Shown: in pieces, positions 9,801 to 21,600 of the stretch
How positions within the stretch are numbered: position 1 is the first letter of the stretch
How the letters are laid out: each line of letters starts with the position of its first letter
Source: Paraphysomonas bandaiensis
Lineage: Eukaryota > Chrysophyceae
Assembly: GCA_965644295.1 (NCBI GenBank)
Contig: CBFFRP010000552.1
Coordinates: 1-27,223 of the forward strand
Direction: 5' to 3'
DNA: 27,223 nt
The notes under the pieces: model-generated
Database searches by the model: none
The model's input: only the letters and a program-made list of their open reading frames with translations
Told to the model about the DNA's origin: nothing
Made by a program: the position numbers and the translations under genes

Positions 9801-12800
9801 TCCTGAGCCATAACAACAGTTGCAGAAAAGTCGCCAGCAATGTACTCTGACGTGCTCACGAGTTCCACATACCACGACTCTCGCAGAATCGCCTGCTCCT
9901 GCCCTGTCTCATCAACGCGTCGCTGAGAGGGAAAATGGTGTGTATCATACGATGCCAGCTCATCACCTCGGAATGGATATCCTATTGAAGTGGGTCGACA
10001 CAAGCATGTGGTGTTCCACACAGTATAGGAGTCAACAGTGCAGTTGAAGTTCCCTCTGGTGGACAAGACTCGGCAATGAGGTTCAGAGAAAATATCCGGG
10101 CAATGTAGCCTTACTTCTGCGGCAGTGCCATTACAAGTGACATTCACAGCTGACGGGTGACAGGGCAATATGTGAGTGGTGTACACATCATGATCACAAG
10201 TCACATTAAATGTGGTATTGCTAGCGTGTACTTGGCCGTAGTAGATAGGATAATTATTTTGTATAATTATCTTGAAAGAATCGTTGGTGTATATTGAGCC
10301 ATCAATAGCCATTTGCAACACATCCGAATTGTAATTCTCATTATTGTCATAAAGCTTCGACCGAATACTACTCAATGAAACCTTTAAACTCCGCGAGTGG
10401 TGCCGTGTACTGTTTCTATGAAATAGGAGAGACGACGCCAGTAATCCAGCCGACGTTTTTGCAAATGACTGTGGTACTGTCATTGAAATATCTTCACTAT
10501 TAACTGAAGAGGAAAAAATTTCTGTGATTTGTTGAAATGACTTTCGTAAAATCCGATTCCCGCGTTGGCCCTCAATCAGAGATCTTCTTACACCTGACCC
10601 ATACGTGTCCAGTGCGGACGCAACTCGGGATGCGATGAATGAGCTCTCGTTGAGGAGGAGGCTGCCGCGAGGATGAATGTTACTCGACGAGGCCGTTGAG
10701 GATGGCAAAATATTCATTGAAACAGTGGCAATGCTGTCTACTGCTGTCAGAGTGTCACTATACGCCTCATATGTGTCCACCGATTGCAGTGTAGCGTTAC
10801 TTAAAATCACATCAGCAATGTTGAGACCATACTCTGCCCCCAATTCAGATAGTTCACTCAATTGTGTCGTAAGAGTAACTAAAATTTGTTGCCATTCCAG
10901 AATCGACTCCACAGTTGGATCATCCACTCTAGTGACACCATCTAACTCCTTGAGATTGGCTACTCTCATATCAGTGCGTACTCTCGCCTCCTCAGCTGTA
11001 TACTCACAAAACAAGCCACTGAATCCTTTATCACATAGACACTTCGCCTCACATGAAGAGTCAATCAACAGACACTCGGACATAGCAGCTCCGCTGTCAC
11101 TGTCCTGAAGTATGCAACTGCCTCGATGCGAGCAGTTGCCGGTACATGTCTTCCGAAGAAAATCGCAAACGGAGGATGACTCCGTATTCTTACAGTACTC
11201 CCATACACTGCAGTCATAGTCAGTGTCACAAACCACACCTGGAGAAGGTGTTAGCAAATCGCTTTTAGGTACACAACCATGGTTAGATGCACCATCTTCT
11301 CCCACATACCCATCCAAGCACGATCCACATGTATGATCAACACTAAAACACTCATGACGGTTCAGAGAGGTACAGTTGGGTGCTGAGGAGCAGTTCTTGG
11401 TATTCAGATAAGAACTGGACAATGAGAGGATATGCTTCGTCAACTCAATATTGTTTCCACTCGATTCTAGTTCCAATCGAAACTTCTCGCGTGCTAATGT
11501 TGTCGAGAGGGCTGTATTGGAACGAACCACAACTGACATCTGCAACCGAGAAGCTGCATCCAAACTATCCAGCACACGAACATAACACAACAATATGTAT
11601 CCATTCATACTGTCTCCAGGTGGAAATGTGGAGCTGGCATAAGACATCTCCAACCGACTTCTCACAATCGGATAGCGGTCATCCTCTACATAACCCATTA
11701 TATAGGACAATGGCAAGTCTTCATCAGACCAAGACTCCGCAATGAGCGTAAAGACTGTATCCCAAGCTATACCTGAGGGAGGGAACACTGAAAGTAGACC
11801 AGGCTGAGGAGGAGTATTAAACATCACTGTCAATGATACTGTGGACGAGCCACAAGTAAGTGAAAATACATAGGGAACCGACCGACCAGGAATAGAGCCG
11901 GCACTAACAACCAAATTGACTGACTGTAGCCCTTTTGCTAGTGATACATACGTCGCCGTAGTTGTAATAGAAGCCAGATCAACAGATGGCTCGTTGATTG
12001 CCCAAAATGCTGATTGGGACACACTTAATTGCGCAGTTCCCAGCAAAACCAGAGAAGACAGAGGGTTGACACCATTCGCTGCTCCGCTCCTCCTTATAGA
12101 CACAATCGGAGCCAATGCTTCAGTCACTCGCACAACCACTGAGCTCTCCGCTTGCCTGCCGTCAGCAACACTAAGCACTTCCACACTTATCGAATACTCC
12201 GAGCGCTCCCTTGTCTTATTCGTAGTAAATATATGAAGTAAATGTGGAGTTGTGGTAGCATTTGATTGTATATTCAAATCATCACACCGCAGAAGGAGAG
12301 CTGGAAACAACTGCATACAAGTCCAACGGAATTCAAACCCACTGCTCTCAGCTGGAGGGCGTAATTCGGGTGGAATATTTTTATCGTAACTGCCAGATGC
12401 ATCCAATAACACACTTCCGCCGATTCGCAATGATTGCTGTGATCCTCCCTCAATGATTGCCACAATATCGGACTGAACTACTGACACGTACACAACTGTG
12501 GATGAGGACAGCCCCGACAGAGAGTTTGTCACAGATAACTTTATTTCGTAAACAGAACTTACGTTAAAAGAATAAGGTAGCAACTTAAATTTTCTCGGGT
12601 CACTCGACAATGACACTAACTCAGAGTGCTCCACTTCACCCTCAAATATTTTCCAATCATAGATTAAGTTGGAATACGATACAGAACCGTCGCATTCAGT
12701 TAAAAAAGCATTAGATTGCAGTACCAGAGGAGTGTAAGTGAATATATGTCGAGAGAGTTGTCCCACCATAGAAACATACGGCAGAATATCATTTACCGTT

Positions 12801-14509
12801 TTTATGATAGCTATGGCAGAGCTGCATTCACCGAGAAAATTGCACAGCCATAGCTCAAAGATGTACCTATAACCGCCTTGAAATAGTTGCGCTGGCATTG
12901 CAGGTGGTGGGCTAATCACGTAATTCTCGACAAGCCATTCCTGAACTGTATGGACGGTATCGCTAACACTGGTCACAGTGATGTTGAAGTGTTTCCATGG
13001 TCGACCACCCGAACCAGAGGAGGCAGTAATATCGATCACAGGTCTGTCGCAGGGACCGGAGACTTTTGGGTGTGTCACAACGAGGGTGGGTGAGATGGGG
13101 TCGTAGGGGGCAGCTAAAACCATCTCTGTCCTGTTCACAGTAGCCCAGCCACTACACTCTGACGATGTGGAGGTGCATTGAGCTCTCAGTTGACCCCGCA
13201 GTAGCACCACAATATCACCCACTTCAGGTAGAAGAGGCCCTTTGAAATACACAGTAAGTGTGGTGGCCGAGGTCCAAAGGCAGTCTGACGATAAGGCCCC
13301 AGCTACATCCAGGAGACGAGAGCACTTGAAATATGAGGAATACTGCGCCTTGTCTGTAGGTGAATCAAATTTCAGGACAGCGGACTCACCACTATTTGAG
13401 AACTGAGCTGACATTAAACGCGGGGTGCTGGGTTCTACTTCAGAGGACTCTACAGTGAACGACTGCCCACTTCGGAAGATTACATCATACTCCTGCTGCA
13501 CTGCAAAATCCATCATAGTCACCTGTAGTGTGTACAGTCCCGGCGCACAGTTGGCGACAGTGAAGTAATGTGTCTTCGACCATGAGGAATGTGTAACAGT
13601 CACAATGTCATCCAGAAAGGGGGATACAGTGTACGAACCACTGCTGTTTGACACCCCAGCAGATATCCACATATCACTGCTGGATGACGGAGCTGCCGAA
13701 AGGGTTACTACAACCATATTCCAGCCCACACTATCTTCTTGCAGCACAAACATATTCAAATCCACAAATATGCTCTTACAACAGAGAGTTTCCCAAACGA
13801 CTGCATTCGAGAGCATTTCTTCATATGAGGTAGCTAACAGGTGGTCGTTTTGCGTGACACAATAGAGCGTGTAATTCGTGGACGGTGTTAGAGATGTTAT
13901 CGTGATTGCGGCGTTAACAGAAGTATCATCCACATAGTCAAAATTGTTTGTAGAAATTACAGAACTTACAGAGTCTACGATTAACATAGATTCAAAGCTT
14001 GCGCAATAGACATAGCCTCTGTTTGAGAGCTGAATTGAAAGTGTAACGCGATCTCGATACGCAGTCCAGTCCATACGTAATACTTCAGGTAAATGTGCAA
14101 CTGAAGGAGCATGCTTCGATGGAAAAGACGAATGTAGTTGTCCAGATGGCGCACCTGTAGGTTCACTAAATGGTTGTCGTGTTGGCTCACTCGATGGCTG
14201 TCCAGTGGGGATACCAGACGGCTGTCCAGTAGGTTGATCAGATGGTTCACCTGTAGGGAAACTAGATGGCTGTTCTGTTGGTTCACCGGATGGCAGTCCT
14301 GTTGGTTCACCGGATGGCTGTTCACTAGGGATCCCAGATGGCTCACATGTGGGTTGACATGATGGCTCACCTGTAGGTTCACTAGATGGCTGTTCTGTTG
14401 GTTCACCGGATGGCAGTCCAGTAGGTTGGCCAGATGGCTGTCCTGTTGGTTGACATGATGGCTGTCCACTAGGGATCCCAGATGGCTCACATGTGGGTTG
14501 ACATGATGG
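6814..14509 (-). CDS. REJ/EGF-containing, polycystin-1-like multi-span membrane protein (C-terminal part of a giant gene)
   Basis: Coding exons on the minus strand: 14509-9371, 9292-9128, 9063-8208, 8125-8083, 8014-6814; introns of 78, 64, 82 and 68 nt are GT-AG and in frame, giving 2,467 codons. The first 110 or so residues are Pro/Thr/Ser tetrads. A REJ-like ectodomain follows (GPCDRPVIDI with SGSGGRPW, near 13050; LDASGSYDKN near 12390), with many N-glycosylation sequons. A Cys-rich EGF-like segment (CTGNCSHRGSC, CLCDKGFSGLFCEYT) lies near 11000-11150. Then come about eight or nine hydrophobic spans, beginning at about 9780 and 9430, with the conserved-looking juncture YPEDNGKC...SPAAKIF, and a Ser/Thr-rich cytosolic tail. 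It is probably a plasma-membrane receptor or adhesion/sensing protein. No ion-channel pore or canonical GPS cleavage motif was recognised. The frame is continuous with the upstream LRR/PT region except for the TAG at 14510-14512; the first Met after that stop is at 14074. Confidence 0.82.
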
Positions 14510-15640
14510 CTAACCTGTAGGTTCACTAGATGGCTGTTCTGTTGGTTCACCGGATGGCAGTCCAGTAGGTTTGCCAGATGGCTGTCCACTAGGGATCCCA
14601 GATGGCTCACATGTGGGTTGACATGAAGGCTCACCTGTAGGTTCACTAGATGGCTGTTCTGTTGGTTCACCGGATGGCAGTCCAGTAGGTTGGCCAGATG
14701 GCTGTCCTGTTGGTTGACATGATGGCTGTCCACTAGGGATCCCAGATGGCTCACATGTGGGTTGGCATGATGGCTCACCTGTAGGTTCACTAGATGGTTG
14801 TCGTGTTGGTTCACTAGATGGCTGTTCTGTTGGTTCACCGGATGGCAGTCCACTTGGGATCCCAGATGGCTCACATGTGGGTTGGCATGATGGCTCACCT
14901 GTAGGTTCACTAGATGGCAGTCCACTAGGTTCACTAGATGGCTGTTCTGTTGGTTCACCGGATGGCAGTCCAGTAGGTTGGCCAGATGGCTGTCCTGTTG
15001 GTTGACATGACGGCTGTCCACTAGGGATCCCAGATGGCTCACATGTGGGTTGGCATGATGGCTCACCTGTAGGTTCACTAGATGGTTGTCGTGTTGGTTC
15101 ACTAGATGGCTGTCCTGTTGGTTGACATGACGGCAGTCCACTAGGGATCCCAGATGGCTCACATGTGGGTTGGCATGATGGCTCACCTGTAGGTTTACTA
15201 GATGGTAGTTCACTAGGTTCACTAGATGGCTGTTCTGTTGGTTCACCGGATGGCAGTCCACTAGGGATCCCAGATGGCTCACCTGTGGGGAAACTAGATG
15301 GCTCACCTGTAGGTTTACTAGATGGCAGTCCACTAGGTTCACTAGATGGCTGTTCTGTTGGTTCACCGGATGGCAGTCCAGTAGGTTGGCCAGATGGCTG
15401 TCCTGTTGGTTGACATGACGGCTGTCCACTAGGGATCCCAGATGGCTCACATGTGGGTTGGCATGATGGCTCACCTGTAGGGAAACTAGATGGTTGTCGT
15501 GTTGGTTCACTAGATGGCTGTCCTGTTGGTTGACATGACGGCTGTCCACTAGGGATCCCAGATGGCTCACATGTGGGTTGGCATGATGGCTCACCTGTAG
15601 GTTCACTAGTTGGCTGTCCTGAAGGGAAATGAGTCGGTGC
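14090..15640 (-). repeat. Pro/Thr/Ser-rich tetrad repeat region (12-bp periodicity)
   Basis: About 1.5 kb encoding four-residue steps of the form x-x-P-[ST], for example GEPSCQPTCEPSGIPSGQPS. The steps are grouped into higher-order units of roughly 10-25 tetrads that recur with shuffled order. Segments with SCQPTCEPSGIPSG recur many times, so cysteines appear in regularly spaced pairs. Such Pro/Ser/Thr stretches are typical extended, probably O-glycosylated stalks of stramenopile surface proteins. Here the stalk separates the LRR blocks from the REJ/membrane part. Because the unit is a multiple of three bases, other frames are also open and are spurious. Confidence 0.9.
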
Positions 15641-18600
15641 AGATGTCGGTCTCAAGCATTCATGGTAACTGGTTTGTGTGAGGTAGAATTCTGATAATTT
15701 AGTCATTGTGCATAGTTCGGAAGGGTAGACACCTGTGAACATATTGTTATCTCCCCTTAGGGCTTTTAATTCGGTTAGACTGGAAAAAGAGTCGGGGAGA
15801 GGACCCGTTAAGGAGTTATCCTTTAGAATGAGAGCAGTAAGAGAAGTCAACTGACCCAATGATGAGGGGAGAGGACCCGTTAAGGAATTGTAATATAGAC
15901 CGAGATAACGAAGAGAGGTCAGCTGACCCAATGATGAAGGGAGAGTACCCGCTAAGGAATTGGAATGTATATGGAGAACATGAAGAGACGTCATTTGACC
16001 CAATATTGAGGGGAGAGTACCCGCTAAGGAATTGGAATGTAGATTGAGACTAACAAGAGAAGTCATCTGACCCAATGATGAGGGCAGTGTACCGGTGAGA
16101 GAGTTGAAACCAATATTCAACAAAGACAATGCAGTCATATCACTGATAGATGAGGGGAGAGATCCTGATATCCCATAATAAACTATGTCCACACTGGTTA
16201 TGTCTGATCCTGTACATGTGACTCCACTGAAAGTGCATTTATTCCCCACATTCGCACAGGTCCATTCAGACCGTTTGGAGGTAACATCCGTAGCCTCAAT
16301 GAAATCACACAGCGCTGCCTCTTCCAGGCTAATTGTCGGTTCACTAGTTGGCTGTCCTGAAGGGAAATGAGTCGGTGCAGATGTCGGTCTCAAGCATTCA
16401 TGGTAACTGGTTTGTGTGAGGTAGAATTCTGATAATTTAGTCATTGTGCATAGTTCGGAAGGGTAGACACCTGTGAACATATTGTTATCTCCCCTTAGGG
16501 CTTTTAATTCGGTTAGACTGGAAAAAGAGTCGGGGAGAGGACCCGTTAAGGAGTTATCCTTTAGAATGAGAGCAGTAAGAGAAGTCAACTGACCCAATGA
16601 TGAGGGGAGAGGACCCGTTAAGGAATTGTAATATAGACCGAGATAACGAAGAGAGGTCAGCTGACCCAATGATGAAGGGAGAGTACCCGCTAAGGAATTG
16701 GAATGTATATGGAGAACATGAAGAGACGTCATTTGACCCAATATTGAGGGGAGAGTACCCGCTAAGGAATTGGAATGTAGATTGAGACTAACAAGAGAAG
16801 TCATCTGACCCAATGATGAGGGCAGTGTACCGGTGAGAGAGTTGAAACCAATATTCAACAAAGACAATGCAGTCATATCACTGATAGATGAGGGGAGAGA
16901 TCCTGATATCCCATAATAAACTATGTCCACACTGGTTATGTCTGATCCTGTACATGTGACTCCACTGAAAGTGCATTTATTCCCCACATTCGCACAGGTC
17001 CATTCAGACCGTTTGGAGGTAACATCCGTAGCCTCAATGAAATCACACAGCGCTGCCTCTTCCAGGCTAATTGTCGGTTCACTAGTTGGCTGTCCTGAAG
17101 GGAAATGAGTCGGTGCAGATGTCGGTCTCAAGCATTCATGGTAACTGGTTTGTGTGAGGTAGAATTCTGATAATTTAGTCATTGTGCATAGTTCGGAAGG
17201 GTAGACACCTGTGAACATATTGTTATCTCCCCTTAGGGCTTTTAATTCGGTTAGACTGGAAAAAGAGTCGGGGAGAGGACCCGTTAAGGAGTTATCCTTT
17301 AGAATGAGAGCAGTAAGAGAAGTCAACTGACCCAATGATGAGGGGAGAGGACCCGTTAAGGAATTGTAATATAGACCGAGATAACGAAGAGAGGTCAGCT
17401 GACCCAATGATGAAGGGAGAGTACCCGCTAAGGAATTGGAATGTATATGGAGAACATGAAGAGACGTCATTTGACCCAATGTTGAGGGGAGAGTACCCGC
17501 TAAGGAATTGGAATGTAGATTGAGACTAACAAGAGAAGTCATCTGACCCAATGATGAGGGCAGTGTACCGGTGAGAGAGTTGAAACCAATATTCAACAAA
17601 GACAATGCAGTCATATCACTGATAGATGAGGGGAGAGATCCTGATATCCCATAATAAACTATGTCCACACTGGTTATGTCTGATCCTGTACATGTGACTC
17701 CACTGAAAGTGCATTTATTCCCCACATTCGCACAGGTCCATTCAGACCGTTTGGAGGTAACATCCGTAGCCTCAATGAAATCACACAGCGCTGCCTCTTC
17801 CAGGCTAATTGTCGGTTCACTAGTTGGCTGTCCTGAAGGGAAATGAGTCGGTGCAGATGTCGGTCTCAAGCATTCATGGTAACTGGTTTGTGTGAGGTAG
17901 AATTCTGATAATTTAGTCATTGTGCATAGTTCGGAAGGGTAGACACCTGTGAACATATTGTTATCTCCCCTTAGGGCTTTTAATTCGGTTAGACTGGAAA
18001 AAGAGTCGGGGAGAGGACCCGTTAAGGAGTTATCCTTTAGAATGAGAGCAGTAAGAGAAGTCAACTGACCCAATGATGAGGGGAGAGGACCCGTTAAGGA
18101 ATTGTAATATAGACCGAGATAACGAAGAGAGGTCAGCTGACCCAATGATGAAGGGAGAGTACCCGCTAAGGAATTGGAATGTATATGGAGAACATGAAGA
18201 GACGTCATTTGACCCAATGTTGAGGGGAGAGTACCCGCTAAGGAATTGGAATGTAGATTGAGACTAACAAGAGAAGTCATCTGACCCAATGATGAGGGCA
18301 GTGTACCGGTGAGAGAGTTGAAACCAATATTCAACAAAGACAATGCAGTCATATCACTGATAGATGAGGGGAGAGATCCTGATATCCCATAATAAACTAT
18401 GTCCACACTGGTTATGTCTGATCCTGTACATGTGACTCCACTGAAAGTGCATTTATTCCCCACATTCGCACAGGTCCATTCAGACCGTTTGGAGGTAACA
18501 TCCGTAGCCTCAATGAAATCACACAGCGCTGCCTCTTCCAGGCTAATTGTCGGTTCACTAGTTGGCTGTCCTGAAGGGAAATGAGTCGGTGCAGATGTCG

Positions 18601-21600
18601 GTCTCAAGCATTCATGGTAACTGGTTTGTGTGAGGTAGAATTCTGATAATTTAGTCATTGTGCATAGTTCGGAAGGGTAGACACCTGTGAACATATTGTT
18701 ATCTCCCCTTAGGGCTTTTAATTCGGTTAGACTGGAAAAAGAGTCGGGGAGAGGACCCGTTAAGGAGTTATCCTTTAGAATGAGAGCAGTAAGAGAAGTC
18801 AACTGACCCAATGATGAGGGGAGAGGACCCGTTAAGGAATTGTAATATAGACCGAGATAACGAAGAGAGGTCAGCTGACCCAATGATGAAGGGAGAGTAC
18901 CCGCTAAGGAATTGGAATGTATATGGAGAACATGAAGAGACGTCATTTGACCCAATGTTGAGGGGAGAGTACCCGCTAAGGAATTGGAATGTAGATTGAG
19001 ACTAACAAGAGAAGTCATCTGACCCAATGATGAGGGCAGTGTACCGGTGAGAGAGTTGAAACCAATATTCAACAAAGACAATGCAGTCATATCACTGATA
19101 GATGAGGGGAGAGATCCTGATATCCCATAATAAACTATGTCCACACTGGTTATGTCTGATCCTGTACATGTGACTCCACTGAAAGTGCATTTATTCCCCA
19201 CATTCGCACAGGTCCATTCAGACCGTTTGGAGGTAACATCCGTAGCCTCAATGAAATCACACAGCGCTGCCTCTTCCAGGCTAATTGTCGGTTCACTAGA
19301 TGGCTGTCCTGAAGGGAAATGAGTCGGTGCAGATGTCGGTCTCAAGCATTCATGGTAACTGGTTTGTGTGAGGTAGAATTCTGATAATTTAGTCATTGTG
19401 CATAGTTCGGAAGGGTAGACACCTGTGAACATATTGTTATCTCCCCTTAGGGCTTTTAATTCGGTTAGACTGGAAAAAGAGTCGGGGAGAGGACCCGTTA
19501 AGGAGTTATCCTTTAGAATGAGAGCAGTAAGAGAAGTCAACTGACCCAATGATGAGGGGAGAGGACCCGTTAAGGAATTGTAATATAGACCGAGATAACG
19601 AAGAGAGGTCAGCTGACCCAATGATGAAGGGAGAGTACCCGCTAAGGAATTGGAATGTATATGGAGAACATGAAGAGACGTCATTTGACCCAATGTTGAG
19701 GGGAGAGTACCCGCTAAGGAATTGGAATGTAGATTGAGACTAACAAGAGAAGTCATCTGACCCAATGATGAGGGCAGTGTACCGGTGAGAGAGTTGAAAC
19801 CAATATTCAACAAAGACAATGCAGTCATATCACTGATAGATGAGGGGAGAGATCCTGATATCCCATAATAAACTATGTCCACACTGGTTATGTCTGATCC
19901 TGTACATGTGACTCCACTGAAAGTGCATTTATTCCCCACATTCGCACAGGTCCATTCAGACCGTTTGGAGGTAACATCCGTAGCCTCAATGAAATCACAC
20001 AGCGCTGCCTCTTCCAGGCTAATTGTCGGTTCACTAGATGGCTGTCCTGAAGGGAAATGAGTCGGTGCAGATGTCGGTCTCAAGCATTCATGGTAACTGG
20101 TTTGTGTGAGGTAGAATTCTGATAATTTAGTCATTGTGCATAGTTCGGAAGGGTAGACACCTGTGAACATATTGTTATCTCCCCTTAGGGCTTTTAATTC
20201 GGTTAGACTGGAAAAAGAGTCGGGGAGAGGACCCGTTAAGGAGTTATCCTTTAGAATGAGAGCAGTAAGAGAAGTCAACTGACCCAATGATGAGGGGAGA
20301 GGACCCGTTAAGGAATTGTAATATAGACCGAGATAACGAAGAGAGGTCAGCTGACCCAATGATGAAGGGAGAGTACCCGCTAAGGAATTGGAATGTATAT
20401 GGAGAACATGAAGAGACGTCATTTGACCCAATGTTGAGGGGAGAGTACCCGCTAAGGAATTGGAATGTAGATTGAGACTAACAAGAGAAGTCATCTGACC
20501 CAATGATGAGGGCAGTGTACCGGTGAGAGAGTTGAAACCAATATTCAACAAAGACAATGCAGTCATATCACTGATAGATGAGGGGAGAGATCCTGATATC
20601 CCATAATAAACTATGTCCACACTGGTTATGTCTGATCCTGTACATGTGACTCCACTGAAAGTGCATTTATTCCCCACATTCGCACAGGTCCATTCAGACC
20701 GTTTGGAGGTAACATCCGTAGCCTCAATGAAATCACACAGCGCTGCCTCTTCCAGGCTAATTGTCGGTTCACTAGATGGCTGTCCTGAAGGGAAATGAGT
20801 CGGTGCAGATGTCGGTCTCAAGCATTCATGGTAACTGGTTTGTGTGAGGTAGAATTCTGATAATTTAGTCATTGTGCATAGTTCGGAAGGGTAGACACCT
20901 GTGAACATATTGTTATCTCCCCTTAGGGCTTTTAATTCGGTTAGACTGGAAAAAGAGTCGGGGAGAGGACCCGTTAAGGAGTTATCCTTTAGAATGAGAG
21001 CAGTAAGAGAAGTCAACTGACCCAATGATGAGGGGAGAGGACCCGTTAAGGAATTGTAATATAGACCGAGATAACGAAGAGAGGTCAGCTGACCCAATGA
21101 TGAAGGGAGAGTACCCGCTAAGGAATTGGAATGTATATGGAGAACATGAAGAGACGTCATTTGACCCAATGTTGAGGGGAGAGTACCCGCTAAGGAATTG
21201 GAATGTAGATTGAGACTAACAAGAGAAGTCATCTGACCCAATGATGAGGGCAGTGTACCGGTGAGAGAGTTGAAACCAATATTCAACAAAGACAATGCAG
21301 TCATATCACTGATAGATGAGGGGAGAGATCCTGATATCCCATAATAAACTATGTCCACACTGGTTATGTCTGATCCTGTACATGTGACTCCACTGAAAGT
21401 GCATTTATTCCCCACATTCGCACAGGTCCATTCAGACCGTTTGGAGGTAACATCCGTAGCCTCAATGAAATCACACAGCGCTGCCTCTTCCAGGCTAATT
21501 GTCGGTTCACTAGATGGCTGTCCTGAAGGGAAATGAGTCGGTGCAGATGTCGGTCTCAAGCATTCATGGTAACTGGTTTGTGTGAGGTAGAATTCTGATA

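Noticed and set aside
10040-10300. Canonical GPS autoproteolysis site before the first membrane span
   Set aside because: A Cys-rich stretch is present at the right place, but I could not see the W-x(n)-C-x-C plus H-L-[ST] cleavage signature, so it is not called.
14757-15413. Plus-strand open frames with Gly/Asp/Ser repeats over the stalk
   Set aside because: Antisense reading of the same 12-bp repeat; no start context or domain.
13981-15606. 541-codon open frame on the minus strand in a second phase (His/Asn/Val-rich repeats)
   Set aside because: It is the stalk repeat read out of frame. A 12-bp period keeps all phases free of stops; the PT/PS frame joins naturally to LRR and REJ domains on both sides.
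15859-21536. Regularly spaced 61-62-codon plus-strand frames every 738 bp
   Set aside because: Antisense shadows of the LRR units, repeating only because the units do.
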